A stretch of 5,209 nucleotides of DNA from Deltaproteobacteria bacterium (GTDB lineage Bacteria > Desulfobacterota > SM23-61). The notes under the pieces are model-generated. The model ran no database searches and had not been told where the DNA came from. It saw nothing but the letters and a program-made list of their open reading frames with translations. Numbering within the stretch: the first letter of the stretch is position 1; every line of letters begins with the position of its first letter. Shown here piece by piece: positions 1 to 4,949 of this stretch. Where the stretch lies: NCBI GenBank assembly GCA_029857975.1, contig JAOUFX010000286.1, positions 1-5,209 of the forward strand, given 5' to 3'. A program made the translations under genes and the position numbers.

Positions 1-202
1 CGTCAAAGCGACCGGGCCTGACTCTCTGGCCAGCAGAATGGCGGCAGTCATCATGGGGAGTGCCGAGACGACATTTTACGTTCTGGCTGTCTATTTAGGA
101 GCCGTGGGCATTAAGAAAACCCGGTATTTAGTCCCGGTGTGCATCCTTGCCGACATCGTCGGTATTTTCATTGCCATAAGCATTGTAAAAATCTTTTTTT
201 AG
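1..202 (+). CDS. spmB: SpmB-like nucleoside-recognition (Gate) domain membrane protein, C-terminal part
   Basis: This is the last 66 codons of a gene that enters from the left edge; the first complete codon is at base 2 and the stop is TAG at 200-202. The translation contains GPDSLASRMAAVIMGSAETT followed by FYVLAVYLGAVGIKKTRY, which I recognise as the conserved C-terminal part of spore maturation protein B and related nucleoside-recognition (Gate) domain proteins. The final 25 or so residues (VPVCILADIVGIFIAISIVK and after) form a hydrophobic membrane segment ending in IFF. In spore formers SpmA and SpmB act in core dehydration, but homologues, often fused or paired with SpmA, occur in many bacteria that do not sporulate, where the role is unclear. 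The presence of this gene is therefore not evidence of sporulation. The gene start and any spmA partner lie outside the window. No convincing terminator follows the stop. Confidence 0.8.
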   Translation, partial: VKATGPDSLASRMAAVIMGSAETTFYVLAVYLGAVGIKKTRYLVPVCILADIVGIFIAISIVKIFF

Positions 203-343
203 CTGCGGCTGGATCAAGGATTTGTAGGCCCTGCACTGCCAAAGCAAATTATTGTCCGTTGATTTCACCTCTGAAAATATGGCTCTGGTTGCCCGAGGGT
301 TTGGTCCCTTGAGCGGATTTTAAAACTCCGGCGGGAGAACGAT

Positions 344-1762
344 ATGTCGCCTTTATCCAAAAAAAATCTGAATCGCTACTTTGACCCGGATCCGCAACAA
401 CGCCGAATCGCCCGGGAGCTTTATGAAAGCGTAGCGGCCCTGCCGCTCCTTTGTCCTCATGGACATGTAAACCCGCAATTATTTGCCTCGGAAGAGGTAT
501 CTTTGGGGACTCCCGTTGATTTATTGATCCTTCCGGATCATTATGTCCTGCGCATGCTATACTCTCAAGGCATTCCCTTAGAGGTTCTTGGAGTTCACAG
601 GTTGGATGGAGGTTTCGTTGAACAAGACCACCGCAAGATTTGGCATCTTTTTGCCGAAAACTTTCATCTCTTTCGGGGAACACCGAGCGGCCTTTGGTTG
701 AAGGAGGAATTGCACTCGGTTTTTACCATTGAAGAAAAGATAAACGGCAAAACAGCCCAACGGATTTATGACCAAATTGAAGCCAAGTTGGCCCAACCCG
801 AATTTCGTCCCCGCCTCCTCTTCGAACGGTTCAACATCGAGGTGCTCTGTACAACCGACGGGGCAATAGATCCACTTTGCCATCATCAAGCGATCAAAGA
901 ATCAGGCTGGCAAGGCCGGGTCATCCCGACCTTCAGGCCGGATGCGCTTGTCAATCTGCTCACCCCCAATTGGCAGGACCACTTAAATGCTCTGAGCAAT
1001 TTAAGCGGCATCACGGTCAATTCTTACGCTAAATTCGTTACTGCCCTGGAAAACAGGCGTGAATTCTTTAAAAAAATGGGCGCCAAGGCTACGGACCATG
1101 CCGCCTTGACCCCTTATACTCAAGAACTTCCAAAGCAGGAAGCGGAGACTATTTTTCAAAGGGCCCTCAAAGTCCAAGTAACCGAAGAAGATGCCGCCCG
1201 TTTCACTGCCCATATGCTCATGGAAAGTGCCAGGATGAGCGTCGAGGATGGACTGGTAATGCAACTTCATCCGGGGTCTTATCGCAATCACAATCCTTTT
1301 ATCTTCAACCGTTTCGGTCCTGATATGGGATGCGACATTCCCATCCCAACCGAATACACCCGCAATCTGAAGCCTCTACTCAACAAGTACGGCAACGATC
1401 CCAACTTCACCTTGATCATCTTCACTCTCGATGAAACAGCTTATTCCCGAGAACTGGCGCCGCTGGCCGGTCATTACCCGGCCCTTAAGTTGGGTCCGCC
1501 CTGGTGGTTTTTCGACAGCATCAGCGGGATGATGCGCTACCGCCTGGAAACGACGGAAACGGCCGGGCTTTACAATACGGCCGGATTTAACGACGATACC
1601 AGGGCCTTCCCATCCATTCCCGCCCGCCACGATCTTTCACGGAGGGTGGATGCCAACTGGATTGCCGGCCTGGTGGTGAGAGGGATCATCGATATGGAAG
1701 ATGCATTGGAGATGATTCAGGACACAGCCTATCGCCTGGCTAAGAAGGCCTATAAGCTTTAA
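344..1762 (+). CDS. uxaC: Uronate (glucuronate) isomerase UxaC
   Basis: This 472-residue protein matches the usual length of UxaC (about 470). The enzyme interconverts D-glucuronate and D-fructuronate, and D-galacturonate and D-tagaturonate, as the first cytosolic step of hexuronate breakdown. It belongs to the amidohydrolase superfamily of metal-dependent TIM barrels. Visible signatures are the first-strand HxH metal site in CPHGHVNP (His39, His41), the family block PDHYVLRMLYSQGIPLE, LHPGSYRNHN around His309, PPWWFFDS near residues 385-392, and the late Asp block GFNDDTRAFPSIPARHD from residue 414. The sequence resembles the branch of the family outside enterics rather than the E. coli protein. 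The ATG start is supported by GGGAG at 333-337 with a 6-nt spacer. No other hexuronate gene (uxaB, uxuA, kdgK) is in the window, and neither neighbour is functionally related. It is probably transcribed alone or from upstream of 344; no strong promoter was seen in 203-343. Confidence 0.93.
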   Translation: MSPLSKKNLNRYFDPDPQQRRIARELYESVAALPLLCPHGHVNPQLFASEEVSLGTPVDLLILPDHYVLRMLYSQGIPLEVLGVHRLDGGFVEQDHRKIWHLFAENFHLFRGTPSGLWLKEELHSVFTIEEKINGKTAQRIYDQIEAKLAQPEFRPRLLFERFNIEVLCTTDGAIDPLCHHQAIKESGWQGRVIPTFRPDALVNLLTPNWQDHLNALSNLSGITVNSYAKFVTALENRREFFKKMGAKATDHAALTPYTQELPKQEAETIFQRALKVQVTEEDAARFTAHMLMESARMSVEDGLVMQLHPGSYRNHNPFIFNRFGPDMGCDIPIPTEYTRNLKPLLNKYGNDPNFTLIIFTLDETAYSRELAPLAGHYPALKLGPPWWFFDSISGMMRYRLETTETAGLYNTAGFNDDTRAFPSIPARHDLSRRVDANWIAGLVVRGIIDMEDALEMIQDTAYRLAKKAYKL

Positions 1763-1788
1763 AATAACCGGTTCCTATTTTTGATATT

Positions 1789-1803
1789 GCCAAACCCTTT
1801 GGC
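1789..1803 (+). other. Short perfect palindrome (possible weak terminator or operator)
   Basis: GCCAAA-CCC-TTTGGC forms a 6-bp stem with a 3-nt loop, 26 bases after the uxaC stop. It is followed by GGAAAAAAT rather than a T-run, so it is not a convincing intrinsic terminator for uxaC. Its right arm overlaps the -35 element of one candidate promoter (1799-1804), so a protein-binding operator is the alternative. Short palindromes arise by chance, and I cannot decide between these readings. Confidence 0.3.
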
Positions 1804-1862
1804 GGAAAAAATATGAATCCATATAAAAAACCTTGACAAAAGATATCAAACCGTAGTAGAAA
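1799..1862 (+). promoter_or_regulatory. Two candidate sigma-70 promoters for the Trp leader and iorA
   Basis: Candidate A is TTGGCG (1799-1804), a 17-nt spacer and TATAAA (1822-1827), predicting transcription from about 1834. Candidate B is a perfect TTGACA (1833-1838), an 18-nt spacer and TAGAAA (1857-1862), predicting transcription from about 1869. The choice matters. B would leave the good ribosome binding site AAAAGG (1860-1865) untranscribed and force the leader peptide to start at the ATG at 1891. A would allow the ATG at 1873. Both sit immediately upstream of the attenuator, as expected for its promoter. The calls are based only on consensus matching. Confidence 0.55.
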
Positions 1863-1872
1863 AGGTTATTTC

Positions 1873-1962
1873 ATGGAAAGAATAAGGTTAATGGGCAGAA
1901 AGCAATGGACATTCTGGGGTTGGTGGTGGTGGAACAACCAAGGAGGTGAAGTCTGCCCTTAA
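1873..1962 (+). CDS. trpL: Tryptophan-rich leader peptide of a transcription attenuator
   Basis: This is a 29-codon open reading frame (ATG 1873, TAA 1960-1962) with Trp codons at 1906, 1915, 1921, 1924, 1927 and 1930: six in total, the last four consecutive, giving the motif QWTFWGWWWWNN. Such density of TGG is the hallmark of a ribosome-stalling trp leader peptide. AAAAGG (1860-1865) lies 7 nt before the ATG at 1873. An in-frame ATG at 1891 would give a 23-residue peptide, with a poorer site (AAGG only 3 nt away). The start depends on which promoter is used and is unresolved. The stop codon follows immediately after the second pairing segment (1953-1958), so a ribosome that finishes translation would mask that segment. 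The peptide ends in Pro-stop, a slow termination context. Residues 23-26 (QGGE) are encoded by a perfect Shine-Dalgarno-like stretch. The peptide itself probably has no function beyond sensing charged tRNA-Trp. Confidence 0.82.
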   Translation: MERIRLMGRKQWTFWGWWWWNNQGGEVCP

Positions 1963-2031
1963 ACCGGCCGGAATGACATATATAGATTTTTAAAAGCCGT
2001 GGGCAGCTTCAATAATGCCCACGGCTTTTTT
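1893..2031 (+). promoter_or_regulatory. Ribosome-mediated tryptophan attenuator (segments 1:2, 2:3, 3:4)
   Basis: Four RNA segments can pair in mutually exclusive ways. Segment 1, GGGCAGA (1893-1899), pairs perfectly with segment 2, TCTGCCC (1952-1958). Part of segment 2, CTGCCC (1953-1958), pairs perfectly with GGGCAG in segment 3 (2001-2006); this antiterminator can be extended by CGGC (1965-1968) with GCCG (1996-1999). Segment 3 (1992-2005) also pairs with segment 4 (2016-2029) to make the terminator. The Trp codons at 1906-1932 lie between segments 1 and 2. A ribosome stalled there disrupts 1:2 and leaves 2 free to capture 3, giving readthrough. A ribosome reaching the stop at 1960 covers segment 2, so 3:4 forms and transcription ends. 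With no translation, 1:2 also permits termination. This is the logic of the enteric trp leader. The next gene downstream is iorA, starting 172 nt after the terminator T-run with no other gene between. Confidence 0.85.
1992..2031 (+). terminator. Intrinsic terminator of the Trp attenuator (segments 3:4)
   Basis: AAAAGCCGTGGGCA (1992-2005) and TGCCCACGGCTTTT (2016-2029) are perfect complements: a 14-bp stem with a 10-nt loop (2006-2015). Six Ts at 2026-2031 follow the GC-rich stem, then ATTTT. On the other strand the stem is also followed by a short T-run, so it could act in both directions, although no gene converges on it here. The upstream arm contains the GGGCAG copy that competes for segment 2, so this is a regulated terminator rather than a plain end-of-gene signal. 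Confidence 0.9.
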
Positions 2032-2048
2032 ATTTTAAAGACTTTTTC

Positions 2049-2181
2049 ACCGCCGAGACCGCGGAGACCGCAGAGATGAACAGATTCAACATACAAATTA
2101 ATGCGCAAAACATGGCTTTAATTTTTAAGGATTTGTTTTTTATTTGATTATTTTCTCTGTGCTCTCTGCGACCTCTGTGGC
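2049..2181. repeat. Inverted repeat of 9-nt-period CACAGAG family, copy 1
   Basis: The left arm (2049-2075) is three 9-nt units of the type CCGCNGAGA. The right arm (2155-2181) read on the opposite strand is CACAGAGGT, CGCAGAGAG and CACAGAG. The arms agree at about 19 of 27 positions and are separated by about 80 AT-rich bases. The same family recurs at 4019-4165 and 4710-4901. The right arm lies just upstream of the iorA ribosome binding site. It is open in the iorA frame and artificially lengthens the gene if the upstream ATG at 2144 is taken as the start. Of the gap between uxaC and iorA, 2032-2203 holds only this repeat and the iorA ribosome binding site. Confidence 0.8.
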
Positions 2182-2203
2182 TAAAAAATCTAGGGAGAAG
2201 AAA

Positions 2204-4012
2204 TTGAAAAAGATTCTACTGGGTAATGAGGCCATTGCCCGCGGGCTGCTGGAAAACGGTTGCTCCTTCGCCGCCTCCTACCCCGGGACTCCGGCTTCGG
2301 AAATTCTTTCCTCTTTCCTGCAGATGGCCGCGGCTGAAAAGAGCCCGGCGATAGGAGAATGGTCCATCAACGAAAAGGTGGCTTTCGAGACGGCTCTCTC
2401 CGTCAGCTATGCCGGAGGTCGCGCGGCGGTAAGCATGAAACAGGTCGGCTTGAACGTGGCTTGTGATCCTCTCATGAGTTCAGCTTACACCGGAGTAAAA
2501 GGGGGCTTTTTGCTGATCTCGGCCGATGACCCAGGCCCCCACAGCTCTCAGACCGAGCAGGACAGCCGGATGATGGCCATGATGGCCAAAATCCCTGTCC
2601 TGGATCCCTCCACCCCCCAGGAAGCAAAAGAGATGATCCGGCTTGCCTATCAGATATCCGAAGAGTTCGAGATCCCGGTGATGCTCAGACCTACCACCCG
2701 GATTTGCCATTCCCGGCAAGGGATGGCTCTGGAAGCAATACCTGACCCCTCGTTGGCTTCCGGCTTTTTCAAAGACCCCCAGCGCTGGGCAGCCACCCCG
2801 AGATACCGTTATACCCTGCATCACCAGTTGAATCAGAAAATCGAGGCCATTGCCACCAAAGGCGGCCAAGATTCTTATCAGCGGATCCTGGGAAGCAGCA
2901 AGGCCGGTCAATGCATCATCTCTTCCGGAGTTGCGCTCGCCCATACTTATGACATTCTTAAAGAATTGAATCTGGAGGATCCAATTGCTCTTTACCAGGT
3001 GAAGATGCCCTACCCTTTGCAGGTTCAGGCTATTCTTGATGAACTCGTTCCTTTTGAAAAGATCCTCGTCATCGAAGAAACCTACCCGGTGATTGAGTTG
3101 CAATTGGCCATGCGCAGCCGTATCCAAGGAAGGCTCGATGGTTCGATCCCCCCGCAGGGAGAACTCATTCCGGATGTCCTGGTTCAGAGCATCGGCAATT
3201 TCGCTCAGATTTCCGCAGAAAAAAAGTCTCCGGCCCCCGGCAAGGCCAGGCGTCCTACGCTCTGCCCCGGATGCCCGCACCGGGCTGCCTTTTACGCCAT
3301 CCGCCAAGCCCTGCCTCTGGGAATCTACCCGAGCGATATCGGATGTTATACCTTGGGGTTGAACTTGGGAGCGGTAGATACCGTCCTTTGCATGGGAGCG
3401 GCCATCAGCCAGGCCGCCGGCTTATACCACGCCTACCGGATGAAAGGGGAAGTCCCCCCCATTGTGGCTACCATCGGCGATTCCACCTTCTACCACGCTG
3501 GAATACCGGCCTTGATCAACGCCGTACATAACGGGGCGCAATTCATCCTGCTCATCCTGGATAATTCGACCACGGCCATGACCGGTAACCAACCAACCCC
3601 CGCGCAAGAGCTTCTGGCCGATGGCCGGCGGGGAAAAGCCGTGGCCATTGAAGATTTAGTCAGGGCGAGCGGAGTGCCCAGCCTCACGATCATCGACCCG
3701 TACCAGCTCGAAGAGATAACCCGCGCTATAAAGGAAGCGGATAAAGTAACCCGTTCCCAAAATGGAGGGATTGCCGTAATTATATCCCGGCATCCGTGCC
3801 TAATGACCCCGGGCGCAGGAAAAAAGCAGCCGTCTTACGGCATGGAAATTACCGAGGATTGTATTGCCTGTGAAATTTGCTTCCGGGATTTCGAGTGCCC
3901 GGCGATCGGACTCGACCCGGAATCGGGCAGGGCCAGGATCAACGCCAACCTCTGTTCGGGGTGTGGTGTATGCGCCCAGGTATGCCCGCAGGAAGCCATT
4001 AAAAGAATTTAA
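2204..4012 (+). CDS. iorA: Indolepyruvate:ferredoxin oxidoreductase, alpha subunit
   Basis: IorA is the thiamine-diphosphate and iron-sulfur subunit of a cytosolic enzyme that converts arylpyruvates (indolepyruvate, phenylpyruvate) plus CoA to aryl-acetyl-CoA and CO2 while reducing ferredoxin; the reaction is reversible in vivo in some anaerobes. I place the start at TTG 2204 (602 residues). AGGGAG at 2192-2197 sits 6 nt before it, and the protein then begins in the family-typical way, (M)KKILLGNEAIARG. The in-frame ATG at 2144 would add 20 residues read from repeat DNA. Domains in order: pyrimidine-binding domain, residues 1-180, with the cofactor-activating Glu57 in INEKVAFE; a middle domain, about 235-350; the CPGCPH motif at 354-359; the TPP/Mg domain with GDST at 425-428 and the downstream LDNSTTAMTG; and a C-terminal ferredoxin-like domain with two [4Fe-4S] motifs (Cys553/556/559/565 and Cys584/587/590/594). 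It is intact. The upstream Trp attenuator probably controls it. Confidence 0.93.
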   Translation: MKKILLGNEAIARGLLENGCSFAASYPGTPASEILSSFLQMAAAEKSPAIGEWSINEKVAFETALSVSYAGGRAAVSMKQVGLNVACDPLMSSAYTGVKGGFLLISADDPGPHSSQTEQDSRMMAMMAKIPVLDPSTPQEAKEMIRLAYQISEEFEIPVMLRPTTRICHSRQGMALEAIPDPSLASGFFKDPQRWAATPRYRYTLHHQLNQKIEAIATKGGQDSYQRILGSSKAGQCIISSGVALAHTYDILKELNLEDPIALYQVKMPYPLQVQAILDELVPFEKILVIEETYPVIELQLAMRSRIQGRLDGSIPPQGELIPDVLVQSIGNFAQISAEKKSPAPGKARRPTLCPGCPHRAAFYAIRQALPLGIYPSDIGCYTLGLNLGAVDTVLCMGAAISQAAGLYHAYRMKGEVPPIVATIGDSTFYHAGIPALINAVHNGAQFILLILDNSTTAMTGNQPTPAQELLADGRRGKAVAIEDLVRASGVPSLTIIDPYQLEEITRAIKEADKVTRSQNGGIAVIISRHPCLMTPGAGKKQPSYGMEITEDCIACEICFRDFECPAIGLDPESGRARINANLCSGCGVCAQVCPQEAIKRI

Positions 4013-4018
4013 ATTTTT

Positions 4019-4165
4019 GCCACAGAGGTCACAGAGATCACAGAGAAAATAAAATAGTCAAAAATATGTTAGAGGGTTAATAATAATTTTTAATTTATTA
4101 AGTCGATACCGAAAAGGATTTATTCTGCGCATTTTTAACTCTGTGTCCTCTGTGACCTCGGTGGC
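4019..4165. repeat. Inverted repeat of 9-nt-period CACAGAG family, copy 2
   Basis: The left arm (4019-4045) is GCC followed by CACAGAG-type units at 9-nt spacing (CACAGAGGT, CACAGAGAT, CACAGAG). The right arm (4139-4165) is its reverse complement with 3 mismatches in 27. A loop of 93 AT-rich bases separates them. This is the best-preserved copy. It fills the gap between iorA and iorB, which would otherwise be a close-packed pair, and could fold into a long hairpin in the iorAB transcript. No T-run follows the right arm, so it is not an obvious terminator. Confidence 0.88.
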
Positions 4166-4192
4166 AGATAATTTTTGATGGAAAGGTTTTCT

Positions 4193-4696
4193 ATGAATAT
4201 GCAGATCGCTATTACGGGAAGGGGTGGGCAGGGCGTATTATTCCTAACCCGGATTCTTGCAGAATGTGCCTTGAGATCGGGGATTGAGGTGATCGCCTCA
4301 GAAACCCATGGAATGGCCATCCGCGGTGGATCGGTAATTTCTACCCTGAAAGTCGGGTCCTATCGAGGTCCCCTGATCCGCAGCGGTCAGGCCGACCTGA
4401 TTCTGGCCCTGGATGAAGAATCCGTCGATACCTATGCCCATCTCCTGGCTCCGCAGGGTGGGTTGATTCTCAACTCGCCCCGATCAAGAACCTCGCCCTC
4501 CATCGATGCCACAGGAATGGCTGCGGCAATCGGCTCCCCCCTTATGGCCAATTTAATCCTTTTGGGTTTTGCCCTAAAGCTTAAAAAATTGTTTTGCGAT
4601 TATTTTCTTGCTGAGTCGGTGACCAAGGCAATATCTCCGGAACGGTTCAAGGAAAGCAATCTGAAGGCTCTGCAAATTGGTTATTCTTTCACATAA
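4193..4696 (+). CDS. iorB: Indolepyruvate:ferredoxin oxidoreductase, beta subunit
   Basis: IorB is the small partner of IorA, corresponding to the gamma domain of pyruvate:ferredoxin oxidoreductases. The N-terminal glycine-rich motif ITGRGGQGVLFLTRIL, the block ASETHGMAIRGGSVISTLKV and the strand ADLILALDEES are characteristic. The start at ATG 4193 is preferred because GGAAAGG (4180-4186) ends 6 nt upstream; in-frame codons further upstream (TTG 4175, ATG 4178) lack such a site, and ATG 4199 is a possible alternative. At 167 residues it is shorter than many archaeal IorB proteins (about 190-215). The missing length appears to come from a compact region after residue 90 (about LILNSPRSRTSPSIDATG) and an early end at IGYSFT; the fold-defining parts are intact. 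It lies 180 nt after iorA with a repeat in between and is probably co-transcribed with it. Confidence 0.9.
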   Translation: MNMQIAITGRGGQGVLFLTRILAECALRSGIEVIASETHGMAIRGGSVISTLKVGSYRGPLIRSGQADLILALDEESVDTYAHLLAPQGGLILNSPRSRTSPSIDATGMAAAIGSPLMANLILLGFALKLKKLFCDYFLAESVTKAISPERFKESNLKALQIGYSFT

Positions 4697-4709
4697 AAAA
4701 GGCGATTTA

Positions 4710-4901
4710 CCACAGAGGGCACAGAGGAAAGTTAAGATAAATCAAGGAAACAAACTCCTTTTCGTTACTTAACTCTGTGCACTCGTTCAGTGCAAACAAT
4801 GAAACATTTTATCTGAGGAATTGATCATATGAGAACTCAGAGAAAAGATTGAGCTTATTTTGTTTTTTTAACTATGAAATTAATCTCCGTGTTCTCTGTG
4901 G
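4710..4901. repeat. Inverted repeat of 9-nt-period CACAGAG family, copy 3 (degenerate)
   Basis: The left arm, CACAGAGGG CACAGAGGA (from 4711), lies just after iorB. The opposing right arm CTCCGTGTTCTCTGTGG (4885-4901) lies before livH. Between them is a nested partial arm, CTTAACTCTGTGC (4768-4780), that pairs with GCACAGA (4719-4725) and GTTAAG (4731-4736) across a 5-nt bulge. Inside this is a small hairpin AAGGA/TCCTT (4744-4748 with 4756-4760). The structure suggests an element that has been rearranged or has decayed. Together with the rest of 4697-4949 this gap contains no gene. Confidence 0.7.
4849..4878 (+). promoter_or_regulatory. Weak candidate promoter upstream of livH
   Basis: TTGAGC (4849-4854), an 18-nt spacer and TATGAA (4873-4878) match the sigma-70 consensus at four positions in each hexamer. 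If real it would allow livH to be transcribed independently of iorAB. AT-rich intergenic DNA yields such matches by chance, so this is only a possibility. Confidence 0.22.
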
Positions 4902-4922
4902 TTTAAAAGAATCGCTTAATTT

Positions 4923-4937
4923 GGGTTTCAGTAACCC
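4923..4937 (+). other. Small hairpin abutting the livH ribosome binding site
   Basis: GGGTT (4923-4927) and AACCC (4933-4937) can form a 5-bp stem with a 5-nt loop. The stem ends directly at the ribosome binding site GGAAGG (4938-4943). It could affect ribosome access, but a stem this short may be coincidental. Confidence 0.3.
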
Positions 4938-4949
4938 GGAAGGCCACCG

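Noticed and set aside
203..343. Promoter for uxaC (for example TTGTCC at 252-257 with AAATAT at 275-280)
   Set aside because: Only half the positions match in each hexamer; not better than chance in this stretch.
249..683. 144-codon minus-strand frame across the start of uxaC
   Set aside because: It is mostly antisense to uxaC, shows no family resemblance, and the uxaC start and ribosome binding site explain the region.
1973..1993. Mini reading frame ATG 1973 to TAA 1993 between leader stop and terminator
   Set aside because: Only six codons, no ribosome binding site at suitable distance (the SD-like stretch at 1940-1949 is too far), and it sits inside the attenuator fold.
1931..2031. T-box or TRAP-type tryptophan control
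   Set aside because: There is no T-box conserved element and no series of GAG/UAG triplets; the coding leader with competing stems explains the region fully.
2480..3307. 275-codon open frame on the minus strand inside iorA
   Set aside because: It is antisense to the catalytic part of a clearly real gene, has no recognisable domain, and its composition is what a GC-rich coding strand produces in its complement.
3093..3531. Overlapping plus-strand frames within iorA (from 3093 and 3271)
   Set aside because: These are out-of-frame readings of the iorA coding sequence with low-complexity Arg/Pro/Ser-rich products and no ribosome binding sites.
3864..4052. Small plus-strand frame ending in repeat copy 2
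   Set aside because: It overlaps the ferredoxin domain of iorA in another frame, and its tail (PQRSQRSQRK) is a translated repeat, a common false gene call.
4019..4165. CRISPR array or tandem-spacer structure
   Set aside because: The units are 9 nt long, contiguous and arranged as inverted arms; there are no 20-40 nt repeats with unique spacers and no cas gene.
4135..4320. Minus-strand frame over the iorB start
   Set aside because: It is antisense to iorB and begins or ends within the repeat arm; no supporting signal.
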